This document shows, in pieces, positions 38,221 to 59,800 of a DNA stretch of 64,000 nt (position 1 is its first letter; every line of letters begins with the position of its first letter). The DNA lies in contig JAQGEQ010000084.1 of NCBI GenBank assembly GCA_034620365.1, positions 310,001 to 374,000 of the forward strand. The letters run 5' to 3'. The translations under genes and the position numbers were made by a program. The notes under the pieces are model-generated. The model was not told the DNA's origin. It did no database searches and saw nothing but the letters and a program-made list of their open reading frames with translations. The stretch is from Pegea sp. RAD2-039. Taxonomy: Eukaryota > Chordata > Thaliacea > Salpida > Salpidae.

Positions 38221-41200
38221 ATGGAAGAAGTATCATTTTTAGATGGATTTTTTTCTCATTTATTGCTTTATCAAAACTTATTTGTATTTACATTTGGAAT
38301 AATCATTTTTCTTGTCACAATATTCCTGAGAAAATTTGGTTTGATATATCAACTATTTCATAAAGTAATTCAAGTTATATAGTTTCAAACTTGATTTAAA
38401 AAACATTTTTGTCTAAAAAGGTTGATAAAGACTCTAAGAGACATGGAGGTGATCTTGTTGCTGAAGTTTTATCTGCTCATGGCATCAAATATATTTTTAC
38501 TTTATGTGGAGGACATATATCACCTATTCTAGTGGCATCGGAGAAAAGAGAAATTCGTATTATTGATGTAAGGCATGAAGCTACTGCTGTGTTTGCTGCT
38601 GATGCAGTGGCTAGATTATCAGGTTAGTTTGAACTATGAGTATTTAGGTCTATTAGCACGTTTCTGTTTTTGCTTTCATTATTAGATAATTATTTCTGTT
38701 ATATCTTAATATAATATAATTTGAGTAAGGATAAAAAAGTTTATGCATCGCATCCCTTACTACCATAAAACACTTCCTACTTATGTCAGCCTACAAGCCT
38801 CAATTACCTGGTTGGTGACTGGTAAAATAGTTCTCTAATTTCTAAGAAGCAAATAAAGTGAAGTAAAAAAAATAAAAAAGATTGTTTGTCTCGCTCAGTC
38901 AAAAGAACTTTACTTTTAAACTAGCAATTTTAGTTTGGGTTTTATCAAGAACAAATCAGCTGGTTTGATATAGAACCTTGATTTGTAAAACCTGGAAAAC
39001 TTGTTGAGAGACAAAGGTGGTGTTTCCATTTCATTGATGTTGCTCAGTAACAAGTTTATCAAAAAATGTTTATAAAATTCTTTCATAATAATTTAGTGAA
39101 TTTTTGTAATAAAATGATAATAATACAAAATTATGATACAGATAACAAATTTATAAATAAATACTTTTGATAGATTATTTGCTAATGAAATGAAAATCAT
39201 AAATATTTAATTTTGATTTCTTTACAGGTTCCGTTGGAGTTGCTGCTGTGACAGCTGGTCCAGGACTTACTAATACTGTAACCGCTGTCAAGAATGCCCA
39301 GATGGCAGAATCCCCAATTTTACTGATGGGTGGTGCAGCTGCAACTATTTTGAAAGGTCAGATTTGATTCAAGTCCTCTGATCACCAAATCCAAACAGAT
39401 GAAGTCGAAACAGGACATCATTTTCAGGTCGTGGAGCTCTACAAGATATAAACCAGATGGATTTGTTCAAACCTTTATGTAAATTTACAGCAACTATCAC
39501 AAGAGTTAGAGACATCATTCCAACACTTAAACAAGCTCTAGTAGAAGCTCAAAGTGGAACTCCAGGTGTGTCTCTTTCAATCTCAACTTACATCCGTATC
39601 ATTTGTTGATGACTAGGTCCTGTATTTGTGGAGTTTCCTATTGATACTTTGTACCCTTACCAAACAGTTTTCAAAGAGATAGTCGGTAGTACTAGCCCAG
39701 GTAAGTGGCCCATCAATTTATGTCTCTTTTACATGAAACAAACAATTTGTAGCGAAGAACACCCAGCAACGAATTGTCAACTGGTACCTCAACAACTACC
39801 TGTGCAATATTTTCGCTGGTGCTTTCGAGTTTCGCGACCCCAAACCATTTTGTGTTCGAGTCCCCAAAGCCACTGAAGCCCAGGTTAGCTGCCACGTGTG
39901 GGCCAACTTGAAAAACGACCATTTTATCTGCACAGGTCCTTAGCTGTGTGGACACAATCGCACGTGCCAAAAGACCCGTGTTTGTGTTTGGGAGCCAGTC
40001 TGTCCTACCACCAGTATCTGCCCATGACCTACGAAAAGCGGTCGAATCCATTGGCGTCCCCTGTTTCCTAGGTAACCGATTTGTAGCTTGTCATGTGACT
40101 GACTTGTGATTTCAGGAGGAATGTCCAGGGGTCTTCTTGGACGAGATTCACCTCTTCACATTCGTCAAAATCGAAGAGCCGCTTTAAAGGTTGGCATGAC
40201 GTGATTTGATGACGTCATTGACGCGATATTTGCAGGAAGCGGATGTTGTGATCTTGGCTGGAAACGTTTGTGACTTTCGGCTCGGTTACGGGAAAGTCCT
40301 GCCCCGAAAAGCGAAGATTATCGCTATCAACCGGAACAAGGTACTTAACGACCACTAGTGGCGCTGTTGTCAACTCTTCATCCACAGGAGCAACTCTTCC
40401 GGAACTCCGACATGTTCTGGAAGCCGACGATGGCAGTCCAGGCCGATGTTGGAAGTTTTATTTTAGCTGTATCTCAAGAATTGTGTAAAAAAAACAATTA
40501 TCAACAACCAATCAATTGGACAAATCAATTAAAGCAAAGTAATTTCATCCGCTAGATGGCGCTATTTTCCAAGAAATTTTTGTTTCAGGTGATTTGAAGA
40601 AAGATGAAAAAACTGTCGAATTATCGGAACAAACCACTGATGTACATCTCAATCCGTTAAAGGTCTTTTACTGCCTCCTAGTGATCAAATCTCATAAATA
40701 CTCTTCAGGTGCTCCGCCTCACTGAAGAGATCCTCGATGAAAATACGATCCTAGTTGCTGATGGAGGTGATTTTGTTGGTAGTGCTGCTTATATACTCCG
40801 ACCACGTGGCCCTCTCAAGTTCGTTCCGCTTCAATGAGCTCGTTCTGCATCACTGGTTTCACGTTATTTGAAGATGGTTAGATCCAGGGGCGTTTGGGAC
40901 TCTTGGAGTCGGAGGTGGATTCGCTCTCGGAGCTAAACTCTGTTTTCCTGATCATGACGTATGGATTATCTATGGCGATGGTTCCCTTGGTTACAGTGTC
41001 GCTGAGTTCGATACTTTCTATCGTCACAAGGTTTAAACTTGTTTGTTGTCTTCCTCAAATTGTGATTGGTTGATAAAAAATGGAATTAATTATCTTTTAA
41101 CTCAAGGATGCAAAGAAAATTATTTTGGGAATTCAAATATTGAATGAGGTTTTATGTCACAAAATGGCCTTTTTCTAAAATGCTTTAATCAATTTATATA

Positions 41201-41892
41201 AAATCAAATCTTTGAAATCTATTTTATTTTTTTAACTTCAAATTAATTTTAACTTAAAAAAATTGGAAACACTGAAAAAGGAACTTTTAAATAAAACCGA
41301 AACTAAATGTTAGTTTGGAAGAGCTTTACAAAAGTTTGTAAAAAGTTGCCAAAAACCACTGAAATATTGACAACAACAAACTAGTTTATTAATCACTAAT
41401 TATTGTTTCATCTTTTTCTTCTCAAAACTTCACAGAATGATTTAAAACTTTTTCGACAAGAAAATTTAATATTTGCTTCTTTTCAAATTGATTAATTTAG
41501 TCAACAAAAAGTCGAGCGAAAGCCGCGACAACAATTCAGTTTTTATTCTCGGTTTAGTGTCCGGTTGTTGCCTTGGTTGGGAACGACGCGTGTTGGACTC
41601 AAATCTCTCGAGAGCAGATCCCTATGTTTGGAAGCAACGTTGGTTGCCAATTGCGTTTTACAGGTTTCTTCTTGTTTCTTTCTTGTTATTTTATCTATTT
41701 GTTAATTTGTGATTAGATTATGAGGCAGTAGCTGAAGGTTATGGAGGTTTTGGTTTAAAGCTTTCACGAGGTGATGACATCACAGAAAAGCTACAAAAAG
41801 CTCTGGAAGTATCTCGTGATCAGCAGAAACCTGTTTTATTGAATGTGTTGATTGGTAAAACAACTTTTCGAGATGGTTCCATTTCCGTTTAA
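38221..41892 (+). CDS. ILVBL: ILVBL / HACL2, thiamine-diphosphate 2-hydroxyacyl-CoA lyase-like ER enzyme
   Basis: This acetolactate-synthase-like enzyme acts in ER fatty-acid alpha-oxidation in vertebrates. Exons: 38221-38364, 38421-38622, 39228-39356, 39428-39565, 39617-39700, 39753-39883, 39936-40071, 40116-40189, 40236-40340, 40388-40538, 40589-40662, 40709-40818, 40874-41030, 41558-41663, 41717-41892, in phase, giving 638 aa (human 632). An N-terminal membrane helix ([15 protein letters not shown]) precedes [13 protein letters not shown]. The catalytic glutamate is in [42 protein letters not shown] and [10 protein letters not shown] match the family. The ThDP motif is [15 protein letters not shown]...VGND. 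One oddity: the conserved DAGWTQ reads DACWTQ (exon 14). Central exons 6-13 are notably richer in G+C than the surroundings. Confidence 0.96.
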
Positions 41893-44843
41893 ACATCTTT
41901 CTCAATTTGATTTTTTTGTAATTAATATTTAGCCACGTGACATTAAAGTTCTAAATTATTTATCTTCAATTTCTTTCACATGATTACTTACCAATTATTC
42001 TTCTTATTTTCAAATCGTCGTATCAAATAAAATTATCAATATATCCAATTACTTTGTTTATAAACTGAGTATTTCAATATATTAATCAAACCAGTTGATA
42101 AAAAATCTTGTTTAATTTCTAGAAAGGTGACATGAATAAGTCAATAACAGCTTATTACTGCAATAAATCCACTAAAATGAAAATCAGAATATTATTATTG
42201 TCCTAATAAGCAAATACTAGAATTTAAAATCAACTATTGTATCGTTTAATTTGAATTGAATCATTTTTCTATTGTTCTGAATTCGTAGGTTTTTGGGGCT
42301 ACCTATCTTTGACAATTTTCGAACAAATAGTATAAACACAATCTGGTTAAAGTTTGTTGCCAAATATTTTAGTTTGATAAATACACAATGTCAGTCCTCT
42401 TGTTTAATCGATAAGATTTACGATACAAACAAATATATGATTAATTGATATATGATGACAATAGGTGTACAGGTCCGTGTTTTTGTTTTATAAACATTTT
42501 AATCATGCTTTAGCTTTAACTAATAGATATCTGAAATTTATTAATAAAATTTTAAGTTTATTTTGAATTGCACTAAAAAATATATATTTTAATTAAAAAT
42601 ATAATTTAGTTTTTTTGGAAGTACATAAAATTTTTTTAGTCGTCTGTAAATTGCTTCAAATACTTTTTTTTTATATAGTATTTAACAAAAACATAAAAAT
42701 GTAGTTTGATTTTACCAGTTTTAATTCTATTCGACAGATTTCTTTGTTTTATTAATAAATTGTTGAATAAATGATAAAAAATGTAAACTTGCTTTTAAAA
42801 ACATTTTTTATATTTACCGTCTCATTTAGAGCTTAAATAAAATCTTTTAAAGTATTTATTATTATCAAATTTCATTAAAATCTTTTTTTTGTTTTATTTA
42901 AAAAAACATTTAGAATTATTGAGTTATTAAAAGCCTAGCAGAAAACCCAGAGATAAAACAGAAAGGACATAATGGCTTTTAAAATACGAATACTATTAAC
43001 CTTTATCTTTAGTAACAGATGAAGATAAAATAATTTACTGAAAATTAAATCTATGGCCGATTAAATCTTCAAGAATAATCGGTCGCTGGCTATTACATTT
43101 AATAGAAGTCTATTATCGACAATTATTTTTTCTAGTCTATATTGAGCTATAAAAAACTTTTATTCATTTGAAATTAGATCAATTAGTTTTTAAAATCTTA
43201 AAAATAATAAATTATATTTGTTATTAATGTAATTTTTAGACTCATTTGTACTAATATCTACAACTTTTATGAAAAATTAATTATCTGGAAAATCTGTTGT
43301 GATTGGTTCTATTTAAATCAAAACTGAGGAAATGTAAACTCTTTGATTTGAAAAATAAATTTTCTATTTAGCTTTTAATAAGAAACATACAACTAAACGA
43401 AATACTGAACAATAAGATTCTGATAAAACTCTATCAAACAATTCAAATTACATTGATTGAGTTAATTTATACAAAAAATACTTTTAACAACGACTAATCA
43501 TTTATTTCCAGTTACTATTGGAATTCCCCCTAATTCAGTGAAGCGTCACACAAAAAATTAGGAGAAACGCACTTGTCAAAAGTACAAGCTTGACAAATTG
43601 TTTTAAAACTTTATTGATAAAATAAAATTATTTTTCATTATTAAACAGGAATGAGTTTAATTTTTAGCAATTTGTCAAAAAAATTGATGCCAACAATTCA
43701 CTTCCAATTAGTGTTGAAGAAAATTATTTGTAAAAAGAAATAAATTATAAACATCAGATTAGATATTTCCCACTTTTAAAAGTAACCCAATTTTCGATTC
43801 TGCAAATGATTGAACTCAAATTCATAATAAAATTGTCATTTGAGCTACTGTAGTAAAAGAGCTACGCATGCTGGATGGACTCGTAAAATGGACTCGAGTC
43901 AAACGTCCCTGTGATTTATCATAAAAAAAAGGAACAGGGATGTGATTACTTCCGCTGAATAGTTGATGTGCACACACCAGTCTTTACGTCATCATCAATT
44001 TAATTTTCAAGGTATGTAGCAATACAGGAAATTACGGCCTAGCTATTTCTTCGACATTTTAACTTTTTAAAGTTGTCCATTAGAATTTCGAAAATGAATT
44101 AAAAAAAACATAAATAGTTTTTAATAGTAAAAACTCCCCAGGATTCAGAAAAGTTGGTGCTGTCATCCAAACCGTTCTTCATCTCAAATGGGAAAAAATT
44201 AAGGACAATTTCCCCCAAATAAAGGACCTAACATTCTAGTGGTAACCTAAACAATAAAGAACAAATTGAAATAGAAATTTTTGAGTAAAAATATAAATAG
44301 AATTCTAAAAAAATTTAATTTATAAATTTGATTAATTAAGTATAAATTTAAAAAGCTTTTTATATTCAATTAAACGACTTTTAAATGTGTTTCAATATAT
44401 AAAATAATTAGAACTTTCAATCAGTTGGTTAATCTGAGCTATTTCATGAAAATTAAATACTGCAAAAAAATAAATAATTCAATAAGTAGACATATTTGTT
44501 ATTACTTTTCCTATTCATGTATACAGATGGATTATACAAGTAATGGACATATATTAGATATTTTATGTTTTGAAATATAACTTGAACATCAATTCTGACA
44601 AAATATTAACAACAAAAATTTAATATTTGTTAAAAATAAACTCCAAAACGAAATAAGTTACAATTTTCAACGGAAAATATCTTTTCTATAAAATGACATT
44701 TGATTAACAATTCTAACCGAAAGAACATATTTGACTAAACATCAATCATTCATTAAAAAGACTTAATCAATAAAATGAACTTTTATGATATCTTTACAGA
44801 ATATAAATTGTCAAGATCTATAGTGATTAAGAGTAAAGTTTGT
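41893..44843. other. Convergent intergenic region between ILVBL and SALL
   Basis: The left part holds ILVBL 3' sequence; most of the rest is very A+T-rich. Two compact patches of mixed composition, about 43840-44010 and 44130-44240, stand out and are described as findings. I see no coding exon in them. Confidence 0.5.
42026..42031 (+). terminator. Candidate polyadenylation signal of ILVBL
   Basis: AATAAA lies 134 bases past the ILVBL stop, the first such hexamer that I noticed downstream. Confidence 0.4.
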
Positions 44844-52879
<8,036 letters not shown>

Positions 52880-55800
52880 CTGAAATAAAAGAAATCAGAA
52901 TAAGACGCAAGTCAACATTTTTGATCACAAATTGTTATGGAGACTTGTTATCAGAAAGTCACCAGATAAATTCCACTAATTTATGGCGAGTTGACAAAAA
53001 AAGAAAAAAACTTTTAAGATGGTAAGGCGACGAAACTTTTTATGCGTCATCACCTCACAAATTCGTGCAGAAACACAACGAAAATTCGGAAAAGAACTGA
53101 CACTACAGTAAAAATCTATTTAATCGGAAAAGCCTAAGGATATACAGTCGCCAGCCTTGCTTTTGAACTTTTGTCATAGTACATAAACCTAAGAGTTAAA
53201 ACTGTCAGTGTTTTACTTTCGACATAAGAACAGTAGTCGACAAAGTGATTTTCAAAAAAATCAGTTTGTAATTAACTCTAATTAATAATTAGTAACACCA
53301 AAATTATCTCAATTAATATAATCAGTTTCTAACTTTATTATTGTAAAGAAATTTACAATTTATACTTGCTAGAAATTTTAGCAAATTTCCAATAAATTTA
53401 CGTTGCAAAAACTTAAAAGTTTTGTAAGCGCTAGGCGTCGCTTACTTGATATCTATTCGAGTTGTAGAATCATCATGATGGAAAATATTTAACCGAAGTT
53501 AGGACATAAAGTACAAATGTTTAACTTTAATAACTATTTTCCCAGTTACTTTAGTGGACATTTTGTTATCTTAAAGAAACAAATAAAAATAAAAATGGCT
53601 GAAAAATATACAGCTATTAATAACTTTTTAAATATTTAGAAAATTTAGGTAAAAATGAATTAAAGTTAAAACCACTAGAAGATTTTTACGACGCTGATTA
53701 AAAGGAAAAAACTTTTAAAAACCTGAACAAGTTTGATTTACTCAAATAAAAGTTTATCGCAAAGTTGTAACATTCATAAAATTGTAAATTGTTGTTTTAA
53801 TTTTCTTAGTTTCATGACAAAAAACTTTTAAAAATTTCTGAAAAAAATATATTTCTCCTCTTAAGCAACCATTGCTGAAAGTCATTAAACGTTTTTTGGA
53901 TGAATTGTTTCAATTATAGCTCATTTAGTTGAAATAAAAACTGCAAACGAAATATTCGGCCAAAAAATTGCTTTGAACATAAAACAAAGCAATTTGAATT
54001 TTGAAAATGATGTTAGGTTGATTCTAAGATTCATTAAAATAAAAAAAGATTAGAGTTTAAAGATTTACAAAACTGAAGAGCGACTATTTTCCTTTTCTTT
54101 TGCAGAAAAAATATTCAAATTTAACGTAAATGAGATTCTTGGAAACTCAAGTTTCAGTTAAACTATAAATTTTAAGAAGTTTTACAAAAGAAACAATTTG
54201 AAAATCAGAAGGAATATCTAAATAATCGGATTTAGATTTGAACACTAAACCAAACTTTTGTGCTCGATCATAAAAAGTAGCTATCTATTCGTTGATTTTT
54301 CGAAAAAAGTTTCAACTTATTATGTTTTTCTTTTAGTCTCATCATCTTTGCAAGCATTAAGGAGCCAACATAAGGAGTAGGCAAAAGTTGAGAGATAAAA
54401 ATATAATCGTAAAAATATAAAATAGTTATCAACTAGCTTACTTTAACAAGCCCAAAAGGTTTCTTGATTTAGTATAATATAATAACTATGAATAGATCAG
54501 GATGTTCAAAAAGTTTTGTGAATGAAAACAACTGATAGATAATGAATTGAACTGTTTTAAATCTTTTGAAAAACGTTTTTGGGTTCAAATTATATTGAAA
54601 TGAAAGGAAACTTATCGGGATATTTTTTGATTTAAGAAGGAAGCTTAAGCTAGTGTCAGATTTCTATCAATATTTGATTGACCGCAAATTTATTCAATTT
54701 AATTCGGCAACATGGTAACAGAAAAAAAGGATATGATTAAGGTACAGAAACCTATTGTGATGAAAACTGTAGTTTCAAAATAGAAAGAAGTATAATGATT
54801 AAAATGATTAGAGACTTCAGAATCAGGATAAAGTTTTTGCACAAGTAACATGAGAGTTCTTTATAATTGACTCCATTATAATTGTTAGAAACATCGGTCG
54901 CGAATTTTATGCACTATATCGAACACGCAAGGCTTTTTTTATCAAAAACAGAATAGGAAGTTGAAATAAGCAGATGACAGCAATGAGCCCGCAAGTTTCA
55001 TCTTGCTAAATATTGGGAAAAAGAAACTTGACATGCAGCTACTCCAACACGCCAGCAATGTAGTGATGGTTATTAATGTTTTATCTGGCAGTGACAGCAT
55101 TGAGAATAGTTTAAATAGAAACATAAAAGTGATAGTGGTTAGAGAAATGACAGAAATATGGAAAAGAAGAGAAAGTTAAAAGTTAGTAGAGACAGGTCAA
55201 AAAGGTTCTTTTTGTCATTTCCAACCCTCAATTACAAGCAAGCTGTTGATGAAAACTGTTACGAACGTTAGTTTGTTTCAGATGCTTGTATACAATCAAT
55301 CATCACAAGCTGTTTCCTTCAACTTTTATCGAAATCTTTTGTATTTTCACTAATTTAATTCACGGCAAATGAAAAGATAGATAATAATTACGAATTTAGT
55401 TGTAAATTTCTAGAAACTATTCTTAAGCTGTTAGATATTTAGCTGGCTTAAAAGCTTACAGAAGTAACACTTTAAATGTACTCTGAAATTTTCGAATGTT
55501 GAACAATTATACTTGAAAAGTTGTAAAAATTGACAAAAAGTTTTCTGAAAGTAATAAAAAAACTAAACAGTGATTTTTTTCTTTGGTTCTTTAACATAAC
55601 TTTATAAAACACCGTTAACAGATTTCTAAGCAATTTTCAATGTATTTTAAGTCTGCTGACATTTAAGTTGCAAAAAAAAAACAAATAAATTAAACTTTTT
55701 CAAAAAGCATAAGCCGCAGACAAAAATAAATTGAAATTGTATTTCTGAACCCAAAAAGTACAGTCAAAAATAACTTTTATTTGCAACAATAAGCTTCATT

Positions 55801-56825
55801 CGCTAAATGCAAAATCGTCATTATTTAAATCAACAAAAATAAATTTACAAACTTTTACTATCTGTATTTAAAAGACTATTTATAAGCAAAATTATAAATC
55901 TTCATTATGAAAATTTTAAGAAGTGGCTTGACTTCTAAATAAGCTTTTACTGTAACAACCTTATACATATGTAAAAACAATATTGATTGACAAATTACTT
56001 AAATTAAAAGACTGAACTTTTAATGAAAATTTTTAAGCGCAAAATTTCGGGTATTTTTTATTGGTGTCGCGAATGTATTTTTGTTATAAATGGTTTCAAT
56101 TTTTTAAGATAAAGTTTTGGCTAAGCTTAGAAAGTCCATATTAGTAAGAACGAAAACAGTAATTTATGTTTACAGAATAATTACACAAAAATTTTGAATA
56201 TGCAAAATCGGAATTTTTTTTAAGAAATTGAACAAAAAGTTTTGTTAAAGTTCAAAAAGCTACAATTATTTTTGTTAAAAACTAATTTACAATTTTCATC
56301 ATTCATAAAATTTGTTATAGCAATTTTTGTGTGTTTTAAAACTTAGTTGAAATTATTAACTTTTATAAGTTAAATAAAATCTTTGGTTGTTTGATGGAGA
56401 CAAATCTTTTTTAAATTGTTTGATAAAAATATAAAACATTGAGTATTAAATTTTGTATGAGCAAATAAACAGAAAAACTACACCAAAAAATGAAAAACTA
56501 TTTTTAGAAAGGATATAAAATTATAAAAATTAAATTAACAATAATCTTGTTATAACTTATAAGTATTAAAAATACTATCATCTTAACATGTTCAAGTAGA
56601 AGCAAGATATTTTGTTATAACTAAAATAAATAATATTTAAGAAATAACCGCATAATTTTTATATTCAAAATTTCATCTTATTTATTCTACCTTCAAAATT
56701 AAGTTACTTAAAAATTCTTTTTTCATCTGTTTATAAAACAGTGTTGGTACACAAAAGATATTTTTTTTCTTTGTAATTAAACTACTAAATTTTAAAAAGA
56801 ATTTTACTTGATAAAAAGTGGTTAT

Positions 56826-56856
56826 ATCACGTGATTAACACGACCGCCATATTGTA
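56826..56856 (-). promoter_or_regulatory. E-box plus YY1-like promoter patch
   Basis: tatcacgtgatt (E-box CACGTG) is followed by accgccatattg, whose complement caatatggcggt fits the YY1 core often placed at start sites with ATGGCGG on the sense strand. If used, transcription would run leftward, toward SALL. Confidence 0.35.
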
Positions 56857-59800
56857 ATAAAGACAAGGAAAGCTATGGAAAGTCAAACGTATCTAAGCTG
56901 CAATGATATCATCAAAACAATACTGAATATAAAAATCACTTTTACCTCTTCTTCATCTATCAGGGTAAATGATTAAATACATTTTAATGTTTCTTTCCAA
57001 CAAAGTTTCGATGTCGTCGCCAACCAAAGCATTAAATTAATTATAAATCTGCAAATAACTTCGAGAAACTTCTACAGCCTAACTACAAGTTAATGACGTC
57101 AAACAACTTGATGAGCAATGTACTATTAGGAAATAATTATTTTAATATACCAAAATCAGTAAAGTCGTTTTTATGAGATGAAGCTAGAGGCTTCAGCCGA
57201 TAAGTTTAACGGTACTCAATTCAATCTTATGTCATTAATTCGATAATGCATTTGTCGTACTTCTGAAAGTTCACTTATTAATTGGTTGTTGACTTGCATT
57301 GTAAAGTTACTAGTTTACAGATACGTGATCATTTCACGTGGCAAGCTACAGCGAAATTAACGTAATATTGATGTAGTCTATTGTCTACTTCTCTTGTTTT
57401 TTTCGTATAAAATCTTAGCCTTTGTAACAATGAAACATCAGCTTGACTTTACAATAACTTCAGCGTTTTCCTTGAATTGTTAGAATCCACACAATGTACA
57501 ATTACTAAAGTGAGCCAAAAATTGCTGGTATCAAATTACTGAATGCTGATTGGTTGACAAGTCAAAAAACAGGAGTTTTTTGACACGCTAAACTGAAATT
57601 GATAAGAACTACAAGTTTTATTTTTAAAAGAAATATTTCTAATTGATACAAATTAAAACTGTGAGTTCATCTACCCTCTAAAATGTTGCAATTTTTTACA
57701 CCTAACAAAATCATTAATGATCTTGTTCATCACACAAATATTGAAGCTAAGATCGGAAATTTATTGATGCATTGCTAAACTTTCGAAGCTTCTTTTTCTG
57801 CTTCGGGCATGAATTTTCCATCAAAGGTCTTTCCATCAAAGTATGATTCATCTTAAATTGTTTATGTTAAGAGCTTGGGTAGTGTAACCGTAAAATTTTC
57901 TGCAGTACTAATGCAAACTTTTCTAGAACATCACAAGCAGATCGCTTATCAATTAATTATTTTCGTTTTTATAGGCTGCTACCAGCTGCTGTACTTTTCA
58001 ATGAAATATAACTTCGTTGAAATTCTTTCGTTCAAAAATCTATCCTTAAAACACGAATATAGGATATGGTTAAATTTTCTCATAACAGATATTTCATTGG
58101 CTTGTGAACGGGAAATAATTATTTTGCAATTTGTTCACATATAAACCATACATAGGAAACAATCTGAAAACTTCACGTTCAATGTCCATTTCCAACTCTA
58201 AATTCTTCTACCACTGTAAAGCTATCACTCGCTTTTAAATCTATTAATCTTTCAACTTTACAATAATTTATCACCGGCAATCAACCAAACTTTGATGTAG
58301 GGAAAATAGGGGATTATTTTCTATAGATTACCTTTCTTTCGCCGCCCTACCTTTCAAAAAAGTTTGAGGTCTCAGAAAGTATTACAGTATATCTAGAAAA
58401 TATTGGACAAAAATGATATAAATTTAATTTATTGAGATAAATATGTCTGGTCCTGTTGCAGGGGTAACAACTGTAAGGTTGAGAAAAACTGCCATAGATG
58501 ACGTCATTCAATTAGAGTCAATATAATCGTCATTTAAGTTAGAGCGATCTATTCATTGAGAATCTATTTAACGCAGTCGAAGCCGTTACTGTAATCTAAT
58601 CAAAATATAGGATATGTATTAACAATAAAACTTTTTAATAAAACCTTGTAAACAGTTTTGTGGAATATCTAATAGACTGCGTAAAAAATACTTTTATAAA
58701 TTCTTTTAAATTTTAAACAACAATTTTGCAAAAACTAGTAGCTTTTATTTATTGATAAAATACAAGATATAAGTTTAGATAAATTCCTAGCTTAAAGAAT
58801 ACATTATTTTTTAATATAGTTTTTTATTAATTATTCATTTTAATTCAATACTTTTCTTTATTATTTTTTCTGTTATTACTTTTGCATTTTGTAAAGAAGC
58901 AATTTTTTTAGGAAATAGTTTTAGTTGAAGAATACACTTTATTTGATTGGCTCGTTAAAAATAAAAGCTGGTTTTTATATCAGGTCTAGCCTTTAATAGA
59001 TAAAATTTCTTCAATTAAACTATAAATTTTCTTTTACTTAATATAAAAGTGTAAATACTGACTAGAACAAATTGATGTTTACTTGCTAAAATATTGAAAA
59101 GTGCAATTATTCACTGCATTTGGTATACAAGTTGAAAGCTTAATAGATCAAATTTCATAATAAATATCTAAATGGAAGTAATCCCTATTTTTTATTGTAA
59201 TGAAAATACAATTTTCAAACTGAAATTAACAACTTTGTACCCTTTTAATGCATATTGTAGACTAGTTATTATCATTTAATATAAAAACTAAATCTTTAGA
59301 TTTTACTTATTTTATCACTTTTCAATAGTAATAAACAATTTTCTTTCAAAATTATTTGAATATATTTAAAAATTTATAGAATAATATTCAACAACCTTAG
59401 AGTAAGTAAAATATTTCACCAGACAATTTATCTTATGAGCTACCAACTAAATTTAGATTTTATTTTTATAACTAAACATGATAGAGTTCTAAAACATTAC
59501 TTTAAAAAAAAAGTAAGTTTCGAAATGGTTAAAAAAATTTAGTTTAATAAAACTTTATTTTCGTTCAAGAAATTAATTACTTTAAAGAAATTTCAAATAT
59601 ACTAGTTTCAGAAGCATAAAAGACTGTAACAAAATTAAAGAAAATGTTATAAGGTTAAATGTAGGAAGTGAAATATATTTCGTTAAACAAAATTTCACTG
59701 TCTGGACTGAAAACTCCAACATAGTATACGCTTCAGTTAGCTTGTTAACAGAATCACTTAAACAATTTAACTTGAAAGAAAATTCAATAGTAATATGATG

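Noticed and set aside
57875-58144. 89-codon plus frame, hydrophobic
   Set aside because: It begins at TTG, not ATG. The composition is that of chance T-rich sequence, with no conserved motif.
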